A DNA stretch of 8,374 bases from JBBRHH01 sp038222915 (GCA_038222915.1 JBBRHH010000256.1:1-8374); one strand, 5' to 3'; positions 1 to 6,008 are shown, numbered from the stretch's first letter. Program-made: numbers and translations. Notes: generated by a model not told the origin, from the letters alone.

Positions 1-72
1 AAAGCGTTCAACGCGAGTTGGGAAAATGGGAAAGATAGGGGAGATTTCGTGCCGGGATATACATGGTCGTGA
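1..72 (+). CDS. 3' end of an unidentified upstream ORF (partial)
   Basis: Frame 1 is open from the window edge to a TGA at 70-72 and encodes 23 residues ending in GDFVPGYTWS. The stop overlaps the ATG of the next gene at 63 by ten bases, as is common for translationally coupled bacterial genes, and this is the main reason to think the frame is real. The peptide is too short to assign to a family. An open frame of this length could also be chance, so the call depends on what lies to the left of the window. Confidence 0.35.
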   Translation, partial: KAFNASWENGKDRGDFVPGYTWS

Positions 73-368
73 ACAGGCTACTATTTTTCGCTCTGTTGCT
101 GGTCGTCGCGGGGGTCTTCGCAAGCTGCAACCGCAAATCGCCGGTTCCCGCAAACGCTGTGGTCGTCGAGCAAGTCACGTTTACCGGCCATCGTTACACC
201 GTTGCCTGCGTCGAATCGCCCCTCAAAAATCTTAAATTGTTTTGGAAGCGATCCGATGGAACCCGACTCGGCAGCTTCGAGAATCTGCAAACCAATCTCG
301 CCGGCAAACACCTCCTTTTCGCGACCAACGCCGGGATATTCGATACAAGGTGGTTATTTGTATGTTAA
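63..368 (+). pseudogene. Truncated DUF2233 / phosphodiester-glycosidase family lipoprotein
   Basis: The 101-residue product begins with a lipoprotein signal: a hydrophobic run at residues 6-20 ends in VFASC, with Cys22 as the likely lipidated residue. Residues about 38-94 match the N-terminal part of the DUF2233 (YigE/NAGPA-like) fold: VTFTGHRYTVACVE, then LKLFWKRSDGTRLGSFENL and the family signature FATNAGIFD. Intact members continue well over 100 residues past that point, with a GLYV...G segment and an ELA...GC..ALYLDG-like end; neither is seen here or downstream in the window. The frame instead runs into RWLFVC and a TAA. The break falls at about 346-350, just before the ribosome-binding site of the next gene. 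I read this as a gene cut by insertion or deletion, probably without glycosidase activity. The family match is from recognition of the pattern, not from a search. Confidence 0.65.
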
Positions 369-1378
369 GACCGGTGCCATATATCTTTCTGATCAATGTT
401 TTTGCTCTCTGCTGTGTCGGACCTCGAAGCAATGTCTATGCCGGTGCTCCAGCGACTACTCAGGCGGACGAGCCGGTTTCGATAGTGGTTTATGCCATTG
501 GAACCGGTGCCACCATTCAATGTGACTCTGCCAAGCTGATTCGGTCGGACGCCAAGGGGCAAATATCAATTCGATCGTCAGCCGATAGTGCTGCATCGGT
601 ACGAAAAGCTGCTCAGGCGTTCATCGCGAAGCCACCCCCATTCCTGACAATTGATCGGTTTGCTGTAGACGGATTTGAGTGTGGGACAACGGTGCGCGTG
701 GGTGCGGCTCATCGGAGTTGCTTCGTAGGCAATTGGACAGTCCCAGTCGAGATGGAGACGCTTCTCAATCTACTTGCGAGCAAAGTGGCAGCGGACGGTG
801 GGAACAGTCCAGATGCGAACAACGTCGCGCTTTATCTGCGCACCATGGCCGAGGGCGCGAAAAGGAATATGCTCGAAGAGCATCGCCATGTTGTAATTGA
901 CAACGATGAGCCTGAATCGCTTCTAGCAGCCCTAATGAACTCATCAAATGGGCGACCGGACGAACGGCACGTGGTTCATTGTGTATGTACGTTGGCGGAT
1001 ATGCGCGGCATTAAGTTGGGTCCGCTGATCTGGAAGAGATTGGAGGAGCAGGGTCAGAAGTTTAGCGCAGACAGTCGGCTGCAACTGGCGGCGGCCAGTA
1101 TCGAAAGTGGATCTCCACGAGCCCTTCCTCTTTTTCGGAGTCTGCTGCATAGCCTGGACGAAAAGCACTACTCAGAAGACCTGCAGCACGAAGTCGATAA
1201 GATCATAGATCAATCGGCGCGCCCGCTTGTTCTAAAAGCCGCCGGTGTTGAAGGGAATCTGGACGCAAAGGCGACTGAACGGTTGTGGAGTTGGTTAGTA
1301 AGCAACAAGGATAGGCTCGCATTTGACGATGAGACGCACACTTATCATCTTACCACAGAAATAAGGACGGGAAAGTAA
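362..1378 (+). CDS. Secreted protein of unknown function
   Basis: The ATG at 362 gives 338 residues. It is preceded by a Shine-Dalgarno-like AAGGTGG (349-355) seven bases upstream. A longer TTG start at 242 would only add sequence read from the broken DUF2233 gene. Residues 1 to about 29 look like a signal peptide: a hydrophobic stretch YIFLINVFALCCVG, then NVYAGA as a plausible cleavage site. The mature part has no motif I recognise. It has a predicted mixed N-terminal region with IVVYAIGTGATIQCDSAKL, a Cys-containing middle, and a helix-rich second half (LLAALMNSS, KLGPLIWKRLEEQG, ALPLFRSLLHSLDEKH). The helical half could be HEAT-like repeats, but this is only an impression. The C-terminus ERLWSWLVSNKDRLAFDDETHTYHL resembles tails of other planctomycete exported proteins. 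The start of the gene is AT-richer than its neighbours (25 of 60 bases are G or C at 361-420), which supports a foreign origin. Confidence 0.72.
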   Translation: MLRPVPYIFLINVFALCCVGPRSNVYAGAPATTQADEPVSIVVYAIGTGATIQCDSAKLIRSDAKGQISIRSSADSAASVRKAAQAFIAKPPPFLTIDRFAVDGFECGTTVRVGAAHRSCFVGNWTVPVEMETLLNLLASKVAADGGNSPDANNVALYLRTMAEGAKRNMLEEHRHVVIDNDEPESLLAALMNSSNGRPDERHVVHCVCTLADMRGIKLGPLIWKRLEEQGQKFSADSRLQLAAASIESGSPRALPLFRSLLHSLDEKHYSEDLQHEVDKIIDQSARPLVLKAAGVEGNLDAKATERLWSWLVSNKDRLAFDDETHTYHLTTEIRTGK

Positions 1379-1718
1379 CTGGTCAATGCAGGGGTGTCGG
1401 GACTGAATTTCGCGGGTTCGCTCTCGATGGGTGTTTCCGACACGATCCACCCATCAGCGGTTTGAGGAGTCGGATTGATTCTCCAGTTAGTGAGTTCATG
1501 TCAGCTCGTGTCGAATTTCGTTCTCGATATCTTGAACGTCGTTCGTCCAATTCCATCGCTTTCGCTGACGAAACAGACGAGCCGTTGGATACCACGGGCG
1601 AGTGTGAAATTCGCCCAACTCGAATGGCCCCACGTTTGTGTGTGTTCGGCAAACCCCATCTTCAATCCCATGCCGCGGCTCGTCATCATGCCGGCCATCA
1701 CCAACAAGGAGATGAGCT
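1379..1718 (+). other. 340-base stretch without a recognisable gene
   Basis: Several short overlapping frames are open on both strands here, but none has a recognisable domain, a ribosome-binding site with a sensible start, or a consistent codon pattern. The DNA is intermediate in composition between the AT-richer gene to its left and the GC-rich IS66 remnant to its right. It contains one hairpin (1426-1455). I looked for an IS66-type terminal inverted repeat near 1600-1718 and could not define one, so the left boundary of the insertion sequence remains open. Confidence 0.5.
1426..1455 (+). terminator. Weak hairpin downstream of the secreted-protein gene
   Basis: GATGGGTG (1426-1433) pairs perfectly with CACCCATC (1448-1455) around a 14-base loop, 48 bases after the stop codon at 1378. 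No U-run follows, so it is not a canonical intrinsic terminator. It could end transcription with help from Rho, protect an mRNA end, or be chance. An alternative smaller pairing GTGT/ACAC lies inside it. Confidence 0.25.
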
Positions 1719-2186
1719 GTGGCCAGAGGATTGCAGCGGGAGGGCGGGCGTGAAGCGTTCTGGCGCGATGCGTTGGATCGCCAGCGGCGAAGTGGCCTGA
1801 ATGTGCGGCAATGGCGCCGGCGCGGGCAGGCGCTGGAGTCGGCGTTTTACTTCTGGCGGCGTCAGATCGTCCAGCGCTCCGCTGATCCCGCGCGGGCGGA
1901 CAGGCCGGCGTTTTTGCCCGTGACGCTGGCGAAGCCGATGCCAGAGCATCCGATCGTGATCCGGTTGCGGGTCGGGCGGGTGATGCGGCTGGCGGCCGCG
2001 ATGGACCCGCGGCGCGTCGCGGAGTTGGTGCATGCCATCGAACGCCAGCCTGCGCGCTCGCAAGGGGAAGCGTCATGGTTGCCGGCAATGTTCAAGACTG
2101 GGTGGCGATGTCGCCGGTGGACATGCGTAAGAGCTTGGACGGCCTGGCCGAGGCGGTGGGGGCGTTCCTGGGGCACGATCCGCTGA
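1719..2186 (+). CDS. tnpA: IS66-family accessory protein TnpA
   Basis: TnpA is a small accessory protein encoded ahead of TnpB and the transposase in IS66 elements; it is needed for transposition, but its exact role is poorly defined. The GTG start at 1719 has an excellent ribosome-binding site, AAGGAG at 1706-1711, seven bases away. Residues 13-50 carry the family pattern: FWRDALDRQRRSGLNVRQW, then a helix-turn-helix-like segment ending in FYFWRRQI. After a basic linker come FLPV and IVIRLRVGRVMRLAAAMDP, leading to ELVHAIE, which is where family members usually end. This frame then runs on for about 45 residues of probably non-native sequence across the start of tnpB to a TGA at 2184-2186. 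A lost stop codon or a small frameshift near 2050-2070 would explain this. Confidence 0.75.
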   Translation: MARGLQREGGREAFWRDALDRQRRSGLNVRQWRRRGQALESAFYFWRRQIVQRSADPARADRPAFLPVTLAKPMPEHPIVIRLRVGRVMRLAAAMDPRRVAELVHAIERQPARSQGEASWLPAMFKTGWRCRRWTCVRAWTAWPRRWGRSWGTIR

Positions 2187-2215
2187 GCGGAAGCATGTTT
2201 GTCTTCCGCAATCGC
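2075..2215 (+). pseudogene. tnpB: Truncated IS66-family accessory protein TnpB
   Basis: From ATG 2075 the frame encodes the conserved IS66 Orf2 start: VQDWVAMSPVDMRKSLDGLA (residues 6-25), then HDPLSGSMFVFRNR (34-47). Full-length TnpB has about 115 residues and continues with a segment like KLLYWDRDGF.LWYKRLE. Here homology ends at residue 47 (base 2215). The frame stays open to 2608, but only as the antisense of the SUKH gene. The product would lack most of the domain and should be non-functional. Confidence 0.85.
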
Positions 2216-2249
2216 TCGGCCGAGCGCCCAGCGCGACGTCACATCAGCT

Positions 2250-2663
2250 TCAGACCCCGTGTCCGCTCCCCAGAAGATCGGCGAAATCATCGGCCAGTTT
2301 GGCTACGTCGCCAGTTTCGTGATCCCACCAATAGACTGCCTGCGCGAGTTCGCCGAGGGTGTCTTGTTTGGGTATCAGGATCAGGTGATCACCGCCGCCG
2401 TTGTGGCCGATCGCGACAGCGGTTTCTGGAAACGCGTTGGATTTTCTGGCGGCCGCTGTTTCGCGGACGATGTCGTTGCAGGTGCGGGCTATTCGCTTTC
2501 GATCGCTGTTGTCGAGGAAGGGATGCAGCCACCAGGTTTCGCCCCAGGCACAGACGCTTCCGCCGTTGTCGCGGAGCATTTTGCCGCGAAAGGTTGAGGG
2601 GAAGGTGAGGCCGAGTTTTTCCTCGGTCGCTTGAAGGGATTTGACGTCGAGCGGGAACGGCAT
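2250..2663 (-). CDS. SMI1/KNR4 (SUKH) family protein
   Basis: The 137-residue product fits a complete single SUKH domain. Visible features in order are MPFPLDVKSLQATEEKLGL (1-19, the Glu-containing first helix), FPSTFRGKMLRDNGG (21-35), WWLHPFLD (44-51), RTCNDIVRETA (60-70), FPETAVAIGHNGGGDHLIL (78-96, the GD core), VYWWDHETGD (110-119) and LADDFADLL near the C-terminus. Bacterial SUKH proteins are often immunity proteins of contact-dependent or polymorphic toxin systems, though many copies are orphans of unknown role. No toxin gene lies in this window, so function stays open. I chose the ATG at 2663 because MPFPLD...E matches the usual family start; an ATG at 2681 would add six residues, and neither has a strong ribosome-binding site. 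The gene faces the IS66 remnant, with its stop 35 bases from the tnpB break. Confidence 0.85.
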   Translation of the reverse strand: MPFPLDVKSLQATEEKLGLTFPSTFRGKMLRDNGGSVCAWGETWWLHPFLDNSDRKRIARTCNDIVRETAAARKSNAFPETAVAIGHNGGGDHLILIPKQDTLGELAQAVYWWDHETGDVAKLADDFADLLGSGHGV

Positions 2664-2930
2664 GGTTAATCTGACATCCATTCTGGTTGCGTTTGGTTTC
2701 AGAAGCCGGGTTAGCGGCGGGGGGACATTCTACGGGTCTGTGTCCGTGGCACAGCGGCTACGGGCAAATTGGAACGGCCGGAATCATTCGGATAGGCAGA
2801 GGTCCGCGGTTCGTCGGGCTCAGCGGGTGCGTGGCGTGCCGCTGTCTTGCCTCCCTACTTTGCATCCGCTTTACGGCCATCCGGCCGGATAGTAAGCTTT
2901 TGTAATCAAATCTTAATAACCGGGAGAGTC
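2664..2930 (+). other. Divergent intergenic region with small inverted repeats
   Basis: This is the shared upstream region of the minus-strand SUKH gene and the plus-strand NPCBM gene. It holds a short stem CTGTG-TCCGTGG-CACAG around 2736-2752 and a perfect 12-base palindrome ATCCGGCCGGAT at 2879-2890. An AT-rich segment (2891-2919) sits just before the NPCBM ribosome-binding site. Both promoters should lie here, but I cannot place -35/-10 pairs with good spacing. The open frames across it have no recognisable content. Confidence 0.45.
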
Positions 2931-3644
2931 ATGATTGGGATTCAAGCGCGAGTTCTGGTGGTCCTGGCCTGCGGATTGACGGCGCTCACGCTGCTTGCCG
3001 CCGAGCCTGCGGGGGAGCCTAAGTCGGCCAGCGCCAAAGCCGCCGTGAGCGATTACACGGCCGCCGTGGAAAAGGCGAAGGCCGCGTGCGCCAAGGAGAT
3101 TGCGGCGGCCCGCGAGACGTATCTGGAACAACTGGCCGGGGCGGTGAAGGAGGCGATGAAGACTGGCGATCTGGAGGAGGCGAACCGTATCAACACGCTG
3201 AAGACCGTGGCGGCGGCGACGCCGGCCGCCGGCGCCGGGCCTGTTTTTCTGGCCGATCTGGAACACTTCAACGTTCAGGTGGCCGACTTTTACTTTGGGA
3301 AAAAGGGGGTGATCCGGGGGGATGAAAAGATCATGGTCGAGGGCAAGTATTTGGCCAACGGCATCTGCACCATTCCGGGAACCAAGAACTTCGCGCGGGT
3401 TCAGTTTCATCTCGGGGCGGGATTCAAACGGTTGCGCGGGCGGGTTGCACTGGATGACAAGGCGCTGCACGCTCAAAGCGCGCTGACCTTCAGCTTTCTG
3501 GGGGACGGCAAGGCCGTGTGGACGTCGCAGCCGGTTCAAGTTTCCAAATCGCTGAAGGCGTTTGACATCCCCATCATCGGCGTCAAGACGCTGGAACTGC
3601 GCGTGGAATGCCCTGGCCGGATGAATGACGCTTTTGCGATCTAG
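2931..3644 (+). CDS. Secreted coiled-coil and NPCBM-domain protein, C-terminus cut by TAG
   Basis: NPCBM modules are found beside carbohydrate-active enzymes and probably bind glycans outside the cytoplasm. The ATG at 2931 follows GGGAGAG (2922-2928), giving 237 residues. Residues 1-24 are a signal peptide (VLVVLACGLTALTLLAA, cleavage near Ala24). Residues about 38-92 form an Ala/Lys/Glu-rich coiled coil of the AKEIAAARETYLEQL type that ends in MKTGDLEEANRI, a common planctomycete linker. Residues 106-237 match NPCBM: FLADLEHFNVQVADFYFGKKG, a VEGKYLANGI...PG segment, FHLGAGFKRLRGRVALDD, LTFSFLGDGKAVWTS and TLELRVECPG. The frame ends DAFAI-TAG. Family members read ...A.WVDP.L here, and the codons after the TAG are VDPLLVR followed by TGA at 3666-3668. 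A single TGG-to-TAG change therefore seems to have removed the last eight residues. The domain may still fold. A weak terminator-like hairpin follows. Confidence 0.85.
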   Translation: MIGIQARVLVVLACGLTALTLLAAEPAGEPKSASAKAAVSDYTAAVEKAKAACAKEIAAARETYLEQLAGAVKEAMKTGDLEEANRINTLKTVAAATPAAGAGPVFLADLEHFNVQVADFYFGKKGVIRGDEKIMVEGKYLANGICTIPGTKNFARVQFHLGAGFKRLRGRVALDDKALHAQSALTFSFLGDGKAVWTSQPVQVSKSLKAFDIPIIGVKTLELRVECPGRMNDAFAI

Positions 3645-3669
3645 GTCGACCCGCTGCTGGTGCGATGAG

Positions 3670-3691
3670 CGGCGGTATAGCTCGCCGTTTT
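3670..3691 (+). terminator. Possible weak intrinsic terminator after the NPCBM gene
   Basis: CGGCG (3670-3674) pairs with CGCCG (3683-3687) around an eight-base loop and is followed directly by TTTT. It begins two bases after the TGA that would have ended the unmutated NPCBM gene. The stem is short and the U-run minimal, so termination would be partial at best. Confidence 0.35.
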
Positions 3692-3725
3692 GCCGCACTT
3701 GAAGACTTCCACTAGAGTCGATCCG

Positions 3726-5543
3726 ATGGGGACACCCGGCTGCGGCAAACAATCCGTCTTTGAAGGCCTGGAAGGCCGGGTTCATTTCTCGGGGACGCCG
3801 CATGGCATGCCGCTTCAGGCCAATGTTGTTGATTCGTCCTATGGCATCGTGATTCCGGTCCAGGACTACGATCGCGGCGGCGAGGGGATCGCTTACCACG
3901 ACACCGATCCGGCCAACACGGGCACCACCAACGGCGCGCCCATCTTTCGGCCCCGCGGGGGTGTGGATCTCTCGCGCCATCGGAGTCGTCTTTATATGGA
4001 CACTTTCGACGACACATACACCAGCAACACGCACCCGGGCGAATGGGTTGACTACACCATCGACATCCAGCAAACCCGGAAATACAGACTGAAGCTGACG
4101 GCTTACAATGCCACCGTCGTCAACGCCACGGGCGGCGCGATGCACGTTGATCTGGACGGCCGCGATGTCACGGGGCTCTTGAGGGAACAAGCATACGGCG
4201 ACTTCAAATTAAGCAGCGGCGTTCGGATGACGCGCGGCCGACACGTGCTGCGGGTTTTCTTCGACAAGCCCGGCCCGGATGGTGAATGTTCTCAACTTGA
4301 ATCCATCGAGGTCATTCCAGTACCGACGTATTCCACGCCCGATCGGACGCCGCGCGACGCTTCTTTTGGAATCGGCGGCTCGTCCACTTTCTTTTATCCC
4401 ATTGGCAATGGCGACCCCGTGGCGATTGGCCCGGGGCACCAGGGCAAGCTTCTCCTGTACGACCGGGCGGGGGCTGTGATCGCGCGGTTTCAGAAGAATG
4501 GGTTGGTCGATCCCACCTTTACGCCAGGTGCTCTGGCGACCTCGCATCTTTCCCAGCCGTTCGACTTGGTCAAAACGCTCTCAGATGGAAAGATTCTTGT
4601 TGTGAGCCGGCGGCATGCGGCCGCCGCGTCGGATTTTCAGCTTGTCCTCCGTCGCTACAACGTGGATGGAACGCCCGATTTGACCTTCGGCCAGAACGGC
4701 GCGGTCGTCAATGTCTATGCCGGTGATCTCAGCGAGCTTCAGGATATCGCGATTCAGCCCGACGGAAAGATTGTCGTCGCCGGTACGCTCTATGGGCCCG
4801 ACGGCGACAACGTCAATCTGGCGGCAGTGTGGCGCTTCCAACCCAATGGATCCAAAGACTACGACTTTGCCGATTATTCTGTGGCCGAGTACGCGATGGC
4901 TGCACGACCCGGCTTTGACATTCGGTCTGGAACACTGCTGATCCAAGGCGACGGCCGGATCCTCTTCGTGGGAAGCATCGACCCGAACTACAGGTCAGTA
5001 GACAGCTTCCTGCGAGTGCGACTGTATGAGGATGGCAGCCTTGACACCTCGTATCCGAACGGCGGCGTCGGGCCGATGACCGACTATTATCACGGCGATG
5101 TCGCCGACCTCCTGCAGCCCGATGGCAAGCTGGTCGTTGCGGTTGAGTTGGCGGATTCGAAGGGCGGTATTCTTCTTGACCGCTTCAACAGCGATGGATC
5201 GCTCGATACGTCCTTCGGTAAGTCAGGTCGCAGTGTCATCCGGTTTGACGGCGCAACGGGGGGCAATTTCCTTGAAGATTTCAAACGGCTTGACTCGGGT
5301 GAGTTCGTGGTGCTGGTCTATGAAAATGCGGCGGCATCTGGCCGCGACGTGCTCCTACGTGTCAGCGAAAACGGAGTCGTGACATCGACCCATGTGGAGT
5401 TCGTCGAACGCACCGGCGGCTTAGGCGATGTACTCATCGCCCCGGACGGCACCCTCTACGGCCTATCCTGGGAGGCCCGCTATTTATACAGCACGCAAGG
5501 CGCGGTGCTTGTCCGCTTCGAAAGCCACCATCCGCCCAAGTAA
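3726..5543 (+). CDS. Secreted CBM6/35-like and delta-60 repeat protein with LEPR-XLL-like N-terminus
   Basis: This is a 605-residue predicted extracellular protein. Residues 12-22 (FEGLEGRVHFS) are a variant of the LEPR-XLL type motif found at the N-terminus of many planctomycete exported proteins. Residues about 33-199 resemble a CBM6/CBM35 carbohydrate-binding domain: VQDYDRGGEGIAYHDTDPAN, then GVDL, HPGEWVDYTIDI, KYRLKLTAYNA, a GGAMHVDLDGRDVTG strand pair, RGRHVLRVFFD and LESIEVI. From about residue 240 to the end are delta-60 repeats, roughly 55-65 residues each, with recurring LRRYNVDGTPDLTFGQNG, IAIQPDGKIVVAG, LYEDGSLDTSYPNGG, LLQPDGKLVVAV and FNSDGSLDTSFGKSG. These repeats are expected to fold as a beta-propeller. 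The later ones are degenerate. No enzyme motif is visible, so binding or an envelope/matrix role is more likely than catalysis. I chose ATG 3726, though no good ribosome-binding site precedes it. TTG codons at 3690 and 3699 are in-frame alternatives. Confidence 0.88.
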   Translation: MGTPGCGKQSVFEGLEGRVHFSGTPHGMPLQANVVDSSYGIVIPVQDYDRGGEGIAYHDTDPANTGTTNGAPIFRPRGGVDLSRHRSRLYMDTFDDTYTSNTHPGEWVDYTIDIQQTRKYRLKLTAYNATVVNATGGAMHVDLDGRDVTGLLREQAYGDFKLSSGVRMTRGRHVLRVFFDKPGPDGECSQLESIEVIPVPTYSTPDRTPRDASFGIGGSSTFFYPIGNGDPVAIGPGHQGKLLLYDRAGAVIARFQKNGLVDPTFTPGALATSHLSQPFDLVKTLSDGKILVVSRRHAAAASDFQLVLRRYNVDGTPDLTFGQNGAVVNVYAGDLSELQDIAIQPDGKIVVAGTLYGPDGDNVNLAAVWRFQPNGSKDYDFADYSVAEYAMAARPGFDIRSGTLLIQGDGRILFVGSIDPNYRSVDSFLRVRLYEDGSLDTSYPNGGVGPMTDYYHGDVADLLQPDGKLVVAVELADSKGGILLDRFNSDGSLDTSFGKSGRSVIRFDGATGGNFLEDFKRLDSGEFVVLVYENAAASGRDVLLRVSENGVVTSTHVEFVERTGGLGDVLIAPDGTLYGLSWEARYLYSTQGAVLVRFESHHPPK

Positions 5544-5659
5544 CGTTCACACGAAGCGGCGGCGGAGGGTGGTCCGTGGGCGGCCGTGTGTCGTTCCGCG
5601 TCGTGGTAGGATGGTGTGATGCCGCGGGCTCATGAGATTTTTTTGGGTTTTTTCTTGGG

Positions 5660-5911
5660 TTGCTGCTCTTCTTTGCGCTTTGCGGGGTTTTGGATTCGCT
5701 GCACTTTTTTCCCGATCAGTGGGACTGTCCGCTGTTTTGGGCCCTGGTGGTTGGCGTGGGCGTGGGCGGGGCGTGGTGGTATGTGGATCTTTCGATCCGG
5801 CAGAAGGAGATTGCGCGGCGGCGCGAGGAGGATCGGTGTTTGTCGTGCGGGTATGACCTGCGCGGGTCGGAGGGGCGGTGTCCGGAGTGTGGGCGGTGGC
5901 GGGTGATTTGA
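5660..5911 (+). CDS. Small membrane protein with C-terminal zinc ribbon; start uncertain
   Basis: The supported frame ends at TGA 5909-5911. Counted from a TTG at 5660 it has 83 residues: a hydrophobic segment LLFFALCGVL, a second one WALVVGVGVGGAWWYV (about 28-43), a basic helix RQKEIARRREED, and a zinc ribbon with Cys60, Cys63, Cys74 and Cys77 in CLSCGYDLRGSEGRCPECG. This ribbon is very common in Phycisphaerae membrane proteins, whose function is unknown to me. No ATG lies in frame: the frame is open back to 5636 and then meets TGA at 5633. Two ATGs in other frames sit just upstream, at 5619 (with AGGA at 5608-5611, seven bases away) and at 5632. The T7 run at 5638-5644 lies between them and the body. 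One extra T would join ATG 5619 to this frame, and one fewer T would join ATG 5632. Either reading restores a full first helix (FFGFFLGLLLFFALCGVL). Confidence 0.7.
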   Translation: MLLFFALCGVLDSLHFFPDQWDCPLFWALVVGVGVGGAWWYVDLSIRQKEIARRREEDRCLSCGYDLRGSEGRCPECGRWRVI

Positions 5912-5946
5912 TTGGCAATCGTGGTGCGGCCTCTCGCGCCTCTCCC

Positions 5947-5974
5947 TTGCGGGGGGTCCAGACGGCGGTATATT
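5947..5974 (+). promoter_or_regulatory. Candidate promoter upstream of the phosphatase-superfamily gene
   Basis: TATATT at 5969-5974 differs from the TATAAT -10 consensus at one base. A weak -35-like TTGCGG lies at 5947-5952, with a 16-base spacer. Transcription would begin near 5981, right before the hairpin at 5985-6008, leaving a leader of about 100 bases before the ATG at 6085. Planctomycete promoters are poorly defined, so this is tentative. Confidence 0.33.
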
Positions 5975-5984
5975 TTTTATCAAT

Positions 5985-6008
5985 TGCCCGAGGGATGGTC
6001 CCTGGGCA
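5985..6008 (+). other. Strong stem-loop in the leader of the phosphatase-superfamily gene
   Basis: TGCCC (5985-5989) and AGGGA (5991-5995) pair with TCCCT (5999-6003) and GGGCA (6004-6008). The result is ten base pairs interrupted only by a bulged G at 5990, closed by the three-base loop TGG. No U-run follows on the plus strand, and an A-run rather than a U-run follows on the minus strand, so it is not an intrinsic terminator in either direction. If the promoter at 5947-5974 is real, the hairpin sits at the very 5' end of the mRNA, where it could stabilise the transcript. Confidence 0.5.

Larger units (their letters stand above)
1719..2215 (+). mobile_element. IS66-family insertion sequence remnant
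   Basis: The remnant holds the two accessory genes in IS66 order, tnpA then the start of tnpB, and then stops abruptly. The DDE transposase gene tnpC, normally about 1.5 kb, is missing, and no terminal inverted repeat could be placed at either side. The stretch is GC-rich (42 of 60 bases at 1801-1860). It cannot move on its own. The deletion end at about 2215 lies 35 bases from the 3' end of the SUKH gene, so the lost part may have been removed in the event that placed that gene here. Confidence 0.75.

Noticed and set aside
1501..2088. Minus-strand frame of 195 codons covering the gene-poor spacer and tnpA.
   Set aside because: Most of it is the antisense of tnpA. The remaining part over 1501-1718 shows no family pattern and no convincing start.
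2215..2608. Continuation of the tnpB frame after residue 47.
   Set aside because: It loses all TnpB similarity at base 2215 and is the complement of the SUKH gene.
2892..2897. GTAAGC, which resembles the first bases of some IS66-family inverted repeats.
   Set aside because: Only six bases match, no partner was found near 1600-1720 or 1379, and a match of this length is expected by chance.
2913..4190. Long open frame on the minus strand (425 codons) across the NPCBM and CBM/delta-60 genes.
   Set aside because: It is antisense to two well-supported genes and spans their intergenic gap. Its composition (Arg/Gly/His-rich, few domain-like patterns) is typical of a GC-rich shadow frame, and it has no recognisable motif.
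5544..5618. Possible terminator or small gene between the CBM/delta-60 gene and the zinc-ribbon gene.
   Set aside because: No stem followed by a U-run and no ORF with a start were found; only the AGGA site at 5608-5611 stands out, and it is covered under the zinc-ribbon gene.
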